From Amycolatopsis sp. GM8 (GTDB lineage Bacteria; Actinomycetota; Actinomycetes; Mycobacteriales; Pseudonocardiaceae), in contig NZ_JAJKFK010000002.1 of assembly GCF_021653975.1 (NCBI RefSeq), positions 310,001-374,000 of the forward strand: a stretch of DNA of 64,000 nucleotides, read 5' to 3'. Below the pieces are notes generated by a model. The model saw nothing but the letters and a program-made list of their open reading frames with translations, was not told the origin of the DNA and ran no database searches. The position numbers and the translations under genes were made by a program. Below, piece after piece: positions 60,234-64,000 of the stretch (its first letter is position 1; the number at the start of each line of letters is the position of its first letter).

Positions 60234-60271
60234 CTCTGGATTGACAGTCCAATGCCACGGAGGATCAAGGA

Positions 60272-60904
60272 GTGGCTTCGCTCGAACTCGACCCGGTGCG
60301 CGTGACCGTCAGCCCCTGGCGCCGCTTCCCGCAACTACTGCTCGGCCTCGCGCTCTACGGCGCGAGCATGGCGATGATGACCAGGGCCGGCCTCGGCCTC
60401 GACCCGTGGGACGTGCTGCACGACGGGCTCACGAAACGCACCGGCCTCACGTTCGGCACCATCGTCGCGATCACGTCGGTCGCCGTGCTGCTGCTGTGGA
60501 TCCCGTTGCGGCAGCGGCCGGGCGTCGGCACCGTACTCAACGTCGTCGTCATCTCGATCACCGTGGACCTCGTGCGCGCGGTACTGCCGCCACAGCACAG
60601 CCTCTGGGCGCAGATCCCGCTGCTCGTCGGCGGTGTCGTGCTGAACGGACTGGCCACCGCCGCGTACGTCGGCACGCGGCTCGGGCCCGGTCCGCGGGAC
60701 GGCCTGATGACAGGACTGACCGCGCGGACCGGGTTTTCGGTCCGGGTGGCGCGCACGGCGATCGAGGTCGCCGTGCTGGCGGCGGGCTGGCTACTCGGCG
60801 GGAGCGTCGGACTGGGGACCGTGCTCTACGCCGTCACGATCGGCCCGCTGACGCAGGCCTTCCTACCGCTGGTGGTGTGGCGTCACCGCGCGGTCAGGAA
60901 CTGA
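60272..60904 (+). CDS. YczE/YyaS-like membrane protein
   Basis: A 210-residue protein with about five membrane helices; family features LGLALYGASMAMMTRAGLGLDPWDVLHDGL and GTRLGPGPRDGLMTGL. Often regulated by an adjacent MocR protein; the physiological role is not settled. GTG 60272 has GGAGG eight bases upstream. Its last 22 bases overlap the convergent phosphoesterase gene. Confidence 0.87.
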   Translation: MASLELDPVRVTVSPWRRFPQLLLGLALYGASMAMMTRAGLGLDPWDVLHDGLTKRTGLTFGTIVAITSVAVLLLWIPLRQRPGVGTVLNVVVISITVDLVRAVLPPQHSLWAQIPLLVGGVVLNGLATAAYVGTRLGPGPRDGLMTGLTARTGFSVRVARTAIEVAVLAAGWLLGGSVGLGTVLYAVTIGPLTQAFLPLVVWRHRAVRN

Positions 60905-62694
60905 TCGGGCCGCAGCGCCCGCGACACGATCCGGGTGTCGCCGAGCCAGCCGTAGAAGCCCTGCCCGTACTTGCCGCCACCCTGGGTGCCACCGATCGCG
61001 AACGGCTTGCCGACCGTGCTGATGCCGTTCGAGTCGAGGCCCGCGTTGCGCGCGATCTTCGAGCCGTCGACGTAGACCGACGTGTGGTGCCCGTCGTTGA
61101 CGACCGCGATGTGCGTCCAGCGGCCGGGCGGCAGGGCGTGGCTCCAGCAGGTCGGGTCGTCGTTCTGGTTCACCGGGTAGACGACGAACTGCAGGAAGCG
61201 CTCGGACGTCACGTTGAGGCTGCACGGCGCGTCGTCCTGGGACCAGCCGCCGTCCTTGCCCGCGTCACCGGCACGGCCTTCCCAGCTGAAGATGCCCATC
61301 CACGCGTGGTCGCCCACGAACGGCTCCGGCAGCTTGATGAACGTTTCGAGGGTGTACCCGCCCTGGAACTTCATCGTCGCCAGCGGCGCGCTCGCGCTCG
61401 TGTGCAGCACGGCGCCGCGGTCGTGGGCGCCGTCGAAGCGGAGGCTGCCGTGCGCGGGCTGCGCCTCGTGGTACTCGGCGGAGTACTTCAGCACCTCCGG
61501 ACCGCTGGCGCCGATCCGCTGCACCGCCAGGTCGTTGCCCCTGCCGGACAGGTCAGGCGCGGCGGTGGCGGCGTCGCCGTCCTTGCCCTCGAAGCGCCAG
61601 TACGCGACGGTGCCGGGAACCAGCACCGCGCGCGGCGGCAGTGCGGGGATCGGCTTGCCGGGGAACCGCTGGTGGAAGTCGATCTCGATGGTGAAGCGGT
61701 CGACGTCGCCGCTCAGCTCGCGGGTCTCGGCTTCGAGCGTGGACGGGTTCCGCTTCGACAGCAGCCACGGCGAGAACGTCTCGACCTCGATGGCGTTGCG
61801 GGCCAGGTCGAACGTGTAGTACCGGATCATGCCGGCGCCGCCGTAGTAGCGGTCCTGGTAGTTGGTGATGTGCAGGTGCACGGGGTTGCCGTGGTCGTTG
61901 GTCTGCACCGTGCGCGCGGCCGGCCAGTAGTGGCCGCCCATCGCGAGGAAGATCTGGTCGTAGCGGCGGATCAGGCCGTCCCACATGTGCCGGCCGTTGT
62001 CCGAGATCGTCGCGCTGCCGTCGTCGTTCGGCCAGACGATGTCGTGCGTGGTGAGAATCGTCGGTACGCCGGGGTTCTGGTCGAGCACCTGCCGCGCCCA
62101 GGCCAGCCCCTTGTCGGAGGTACGCCAGTCCAGCGCGAGCACGAGCCACGTGCGCCCGCCCGCGCGGAAGGAGTGGTACGTGTTGTAGCCGTCCGGGGAG
62201 GCGCCGCGGAACGTGTCGGACCGGGCGAACCGGCGCGGGCCGAACGTGCGCAGGAAGGGCGTGTCGCCGCGCTGGTCGTCACCGGACACGTCGTGGTTGC
62301 CGCCGAGCACGCTCCACGGCAGCTTGCCGTCGATGGCGCGGAACACCGGGTCGGCCGAGGCCATCTCGGCTTCGGTGCCGTGCTCGGTGACGTCGCCGAG
62401 GTGCGCCAGGAACACGATGTTGTCCTCCTGCCGCTGCCGCAGCAGGTATCGCAGCGACTCACGCACCGGCTCGGGATCGGTGCCGCCCTCGTCGAAGAGG
62501 TACTGGGTGTCCGGCATGACCGCGAGCGTGAACCGCGCCGCGGCCGGGTCGGCGGGACCGGATGTCGCCTCGGTGGCCTCGGCGGTGGTGCCACCGAGGA
62601 GCAGCGAGGACGCCGCCACCGCGGCGGGGGTGCCGACCGCGGCCTGCAGCAGTGCGCGGCGACCGAGACCGCGGGATCTGGGGGGCTGATCCAT
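60883..62694 (-). CDS. Tat-exported metallophosphoesterase with LamG domain
   Basis: A 603-residue secreted protein: twin-arginine signal (GLGRRALLQAAVG), calcineurin-like phosphoesterase domain (about 52-310) with MPDTQYLF, HLGDVTEHG, GGNHDVSGD and LTTHDIVWP metal motifs, then a C-terminal concanavalin/LamG-like domain (about 375-600) that might bind carbohydrate. Substrate unknown; probably a phosphodiesterase acting at the cell surface or outside. Start ATG 62694. Confidence 0.9.
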   Translation of the reverse strand: MDQPPRSRGLGRRALLQAAVGTPAAVAASSLLLGGTTAEATEATSGPADPAAARFTLAVMPDTQYLFDEGGTDPEPVRESLRYLLRQRQEDNIVFLAHLGDVTEHGTEAEMASADPVFRAIDGKLPWSVLGGNHDVSGDDQRGDTPFLRTFGPRRFARSDTFRGASPDGYNTYHSFRAGGRTWLVLALDWRTSDKGLAWARQVLDQNPGVPTILTTHDIVWPNDDGSATISDNGRHMWDGLIRRYDQIFLAMGGHYWPAARTVQTNDHGNPVHLHITNYQDRYYGGAGMIRYYTFDLARNAIEVETFSPWLLSKRNPSTLEAETRELSGDVDRFTIEIDFHQRFPGKPIPALPPRAVLVPGTVAYWRFEGKDGDAATAAPDLSGRGNDLAVQRIGASGPEVLKYSAEYHEAQPAHGSLRFDGAHDRGAVLHTSASAPLATMKFQGGYTLETFIKLPEPFVGDHAWMGIFSWEGRAGDAGKDGGWSQDDAPCSLNVTSERFLQFVVYPVNQNDDPTCWSHALPPGRWTHIAVVNDGHHTSVYVDGSKIARNAGLDSNGISTVGKPFAIGGTQGGGKYGQGFYGWLGDTRIVSRALRPDQFLTAR

Positions 62695-62773
62695 GACCTT
62701 TTTCCTCCTATGTCTGGAATCGGCCCCAGTGTCGTGATCATGGCTGGCCCGGCGGTGAAGCGAGGCGGAACGT

Positions 62774-63301
62774 TCAGGAAAGGGCGGCCCGCAACTTGGG
62801 TGCGTCCACGTCGAAGCGGGCCAGCACGTCGGCGGCGGGTCCGCGCAGCACGGTGAGCGCGACGAGGATGTGCTCGGAGCCGAGGTTCTTCTCGCCCCGC
62901 TCGACCACCTCGCGCAGGGTCAGCTCCAACGTCCGCTTCATGTCGTCGGCGAAGGGGAGGTGCCCGGCCTTCTTGTCGCGGCTGGTTCCGGCGAGTGCGC
63001 CCGGGCCGTGGAGCTCCTCGATCCGGTCGATGATCTTGTCGACGTCGATGCCGAACTCGCCCAGCGCCTCGGCGTCGGCCTCGCTGATCCCGGCGCGGCG
63101 GCGGACCCGGGCGGCCTCCGCGACGACTTCGTCGATCGGGACGCCGAGTCTGATCAGCAGTCGCGCGGCAGCACTCTCCCGCCCGCGAAGCAGCGCGACC
63201 AGCAGGTGAAGTGGCGTGACCTCCGGGGCACCGACCTCGGTCGCGTCTCGGTGCGCTTCGACGACGACCTCGCGGGCGTCCTTCGTGAACCTCTCGAACA
63301 T
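62774..63301 (-). CDS. Clp N-terminal-domain protein without ATPase
   Basis: A 175-residue protein made of two Clp-N repeats (about 1-70: FTKDAREVVVEAHRDATEVGAPEVTPLHLLVALL; about 95-172: LPFADDMKRTLELTLREVVERGEKNLGSEHILVALT). There is no AAA domain, so it would serve as a substrate adaptor or Clp regulator, not a chaperone. ATG 63301 shares a base with the stop of the upstream HTH gene (TGATG), indicating coupled translation. Confidence 0.87.
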   Translation of the reverse strand: MFERFTKDAREVVVEAHRDATEVGAPEVTPLHLLVALLRGRESAAARLLIRLGVPIDEVVAEAARVRRRAGISEADAEALGEFGIDVDKIIDRIEELHGPGALAGTSRDKKAGHLPFADDMKRTLELTLREVVERGEKNLGSEHILVALTVLRGPAADVLARFDVDAPKLRAALS

Positions 63302-63510
63302 CAGTTGCCTCCATGCTTCTTGTGCACGGCCTGCCGGCTCACCCCGAGCTCGGCCGCGATCTCCTGCCAGGACCAGCCGTGCCTGCGCGCACTGCGCACC
63401 TGCACGACTTCGAGTTGCTCCAGCAGCCGCCGCAGGGCGGCGACGGCCCGCAACCCCACCCGGGGATCGCGGTCGCCCGCGCGGGCGGCCAGGTCGGTTG
63501 CCTCAGTCAT
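63301..63510 (-). CDS. small HTH protein, Clp-N partner
   Basis: A 69-residue DNA-binding protein; the C-terminal half is a helix-turn-helix (WSWQEIAAELGVSRQAVHKKH). It is the first gene of a two-gene operon with the Clp-N protein. It probably binds the palindromes that overlap its own promoter. ATG 63510 appears to be the transcript's first base. Confidence 0.87.
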   Translation of the reverse strand: MTEATDLAARAGDRDPRVGLRAVAALRRLLEQLEVVQVRSARRHGWSWQEIAAELGVSRQAVHKKHGGN

Positions 63511-63512
63511 GA

Positions 63513-63557
63513 TGTCAACATAGGTTGACACCGCGGCGGTGTCAACTTTGGTTGACA
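63513..63557 (-). promoter_or_regulatory. near-consensus leaderless promoter covered by twin palindromes
   Basis: Minus strand: -35 TTGACA (63545-63540), 17-base spacer, -10 TATGTT (63522-63517), six bases, then the ATG at 63510. Two identical-arm palindromes TGTCAAC-N4-GTTGACA lie at 63513-63530 (over the -10) and 63540-63557 (over the -35), 27 bases centre to centre. Binding there would block RNA polymerase; the small HTH product is the obvious candidate. Transcription start is inferred. Confidence 0.85.
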
Positions 63558-63562
63558 GACTG

Positions 63563-64000
63563 CTAGGCCTGGAGGTGCAGGCTGTTTTCCATGGCCGCGA
63601 AGGCGCGTCGCACACAATCGGGCAGTTCGCCCGCAGTGCAGGAGGGCAGCCACTCGTCCAACGCACAGCGCCAGGTAGCCACGCAGAACTCGATGAGCAG
63701 TCGCAGTTCGAGACTGCGCTGGTCGCCGAGCCGGTGTGCGATCTCCGACTGGATCTCCGCACAGTGCCGCAAGGAATATCCGTTCAGCGACGGCGACTGC
63801 TCGATCAGCCTGAGCGTGACCGGGAAGCGCCGGTACCAGTTCTCGTCCATGCGGTCGAGGGTGGCCAACATCGCGTCGCGGAAGACATCCGCGAGCGACC
63901 CGGATTTTTCCGTCGCATCCAGCACGTCGAGATAGGCGCTCCAGAGTTCTTTGACGGCGGTGAACGCCACGTCTTCCTTCGAGCGGAAGTTGCGGAAGAA
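63563..64000 (-). CDS. TetR-family regulator, 5' end outside window
   Basis: Partial protein of 145 visible residues, running off the window at its N-terminus. The visible start FFRNFRSKEDVAFTAVKELW is the end of a TetR helix-turn-helix, followed by an all-helical ligand domain (LADVFRDAMLATLDRM, RLIEQSPSLNGYSLRHCAEIQSEIAHRL). Ligand and targets unknown. It ends six bases from the distal palindrome of the HTH/Clp-N promoter, so read-through could link them. Confidence 0.85.
   Translation of the reverse strand, partial: FFRNFRSKEDVAFTAVKELWSAYLDVLDATEKSGSLADVFRDAMLATLDRMDENWYRRFPVTLRLIEQSPSLNGYSLRHCAEIQSEIAHRLGDQRSLELRLLIEFCVATWRCALDEWLPSCTAGELPDCVRRAFAAMENSLHLQA

Noticed and set aside
60241..60246. 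Perfect TTGACA on the plus strand as -35 for the YczE-like gene
   Set aside because: At 17-18 bases downstream there is no -10, and the position would fall after the ribosome site.
1..64000. CRISPR arrays, insertion sequences, rRNA or tRNA genes
   Set aside because: No regularly spaced direct repeats with spacers, transposase-like proteins, or RNA cloverleaf signals were found on either strand.

Overview
The window is high-GC (roughly 70% by eye), densely packed actinobacterial chromosome. Mycothiol genes, an HbhA-like protein, SenX3-RegX3, a BldN-type sigma factor with its anti-sigma factor, Rex controlling hemACD and the tiny ribosomal protein bS22 point to Pseudonocardiales; Amycolatopsis or a close relative is my best guess, inferred from the sequence alone. 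Much of the gene order matches, from general knowledge, the Mycobacterium tuberculosis stretch Rv0474-Rv0514 in reverse (hbhA, murB, mshA, gpm1, senX3-regX3, ppx, proC, bS22, hemA-C-D-B), so accessory insertions stand out as breaks in that order.

Layout. 1-2.4 kb: three small membrane proteins behind hemB. 2.4-6.3 kb: rfbA (dTDP-glucose synthesis) and a divergent low-GC alpha-L-rhamnosidase, which separate hemB from hemD. 6.3-11.1 kb: rex-hemA-hemC-hemD with a Rex operator on the promoter. 11.1-14.4 kb: a membrane molybdenum oxidoreductase, a glutaredoxin and an acyl-CoA ligase. 14.6-20.3 kb: BldN-type sigma and anti-sigma factors, HAD hydrolase, acyltransferase, epimerase, bS22 and a small HTH protein. 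20.5-27.6 kb: proC, thioesterase, sugar isomerase, Pro-rich membrane protein, ppx, regX3-senX3. 27.8-36.5 kb: aldo/keto reductase with divergent regulator, gpmA, a repeat-rich gap, DUF4349 lipoprotein, YbjN, mshA, L,D-transpeptidase, SDR, murB. 36.5-48.4 kb: a mixed block with an ornithine-lipid pair (olsB-like frameshifted, olsA-like), DedA, a mycothiol-dependent enzyme, purU, a secreted PI-PLC, a quaternary-amine ABC importer lacking an ATPase gene, and a MIO-type lyase with an altered active-site triad. 48.4-51.8 kb: HbhA region and small zinc-ribbon genes. 51.8-56.6 kb: a cluster of DnaA boxes, an SMP-30/SDR operon, DUF445, an aminotransferase and an ECF sigma factor. 56.9-64 kb: a repetitive secreted protein, a NeuD-like acetyltransferase flanked by a 25-bp direct repeat, a MocR/YczE pair, a Tat-exported metallophosphoesterase, an HTH/Clp-N operon with overlapping twin operators, and a truncated TetR gene.

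Functionally the window combines redox-controlled tetrapyrrole synthesis (Rex, hemACDB), cell-envelope work (MurB, L,D-transpeptidase, ornithine lipids, rmlA, HbhA), phosphate sensing (SenX3-RegX3, Ppx) and mycothiol metabolism (MshA, MDMPI-family enzyme). The items most worth follow-up are the DnaA-box cluster at 51.78-51.89 kb, the 25-bp repeat-flanked NeuD cassette, and the HTH/Clp-N operon whose apparently leaderless promoter is covered by two identical-arm palindromes. No CRISPR array, tRNA, rRNA or transposase was found.
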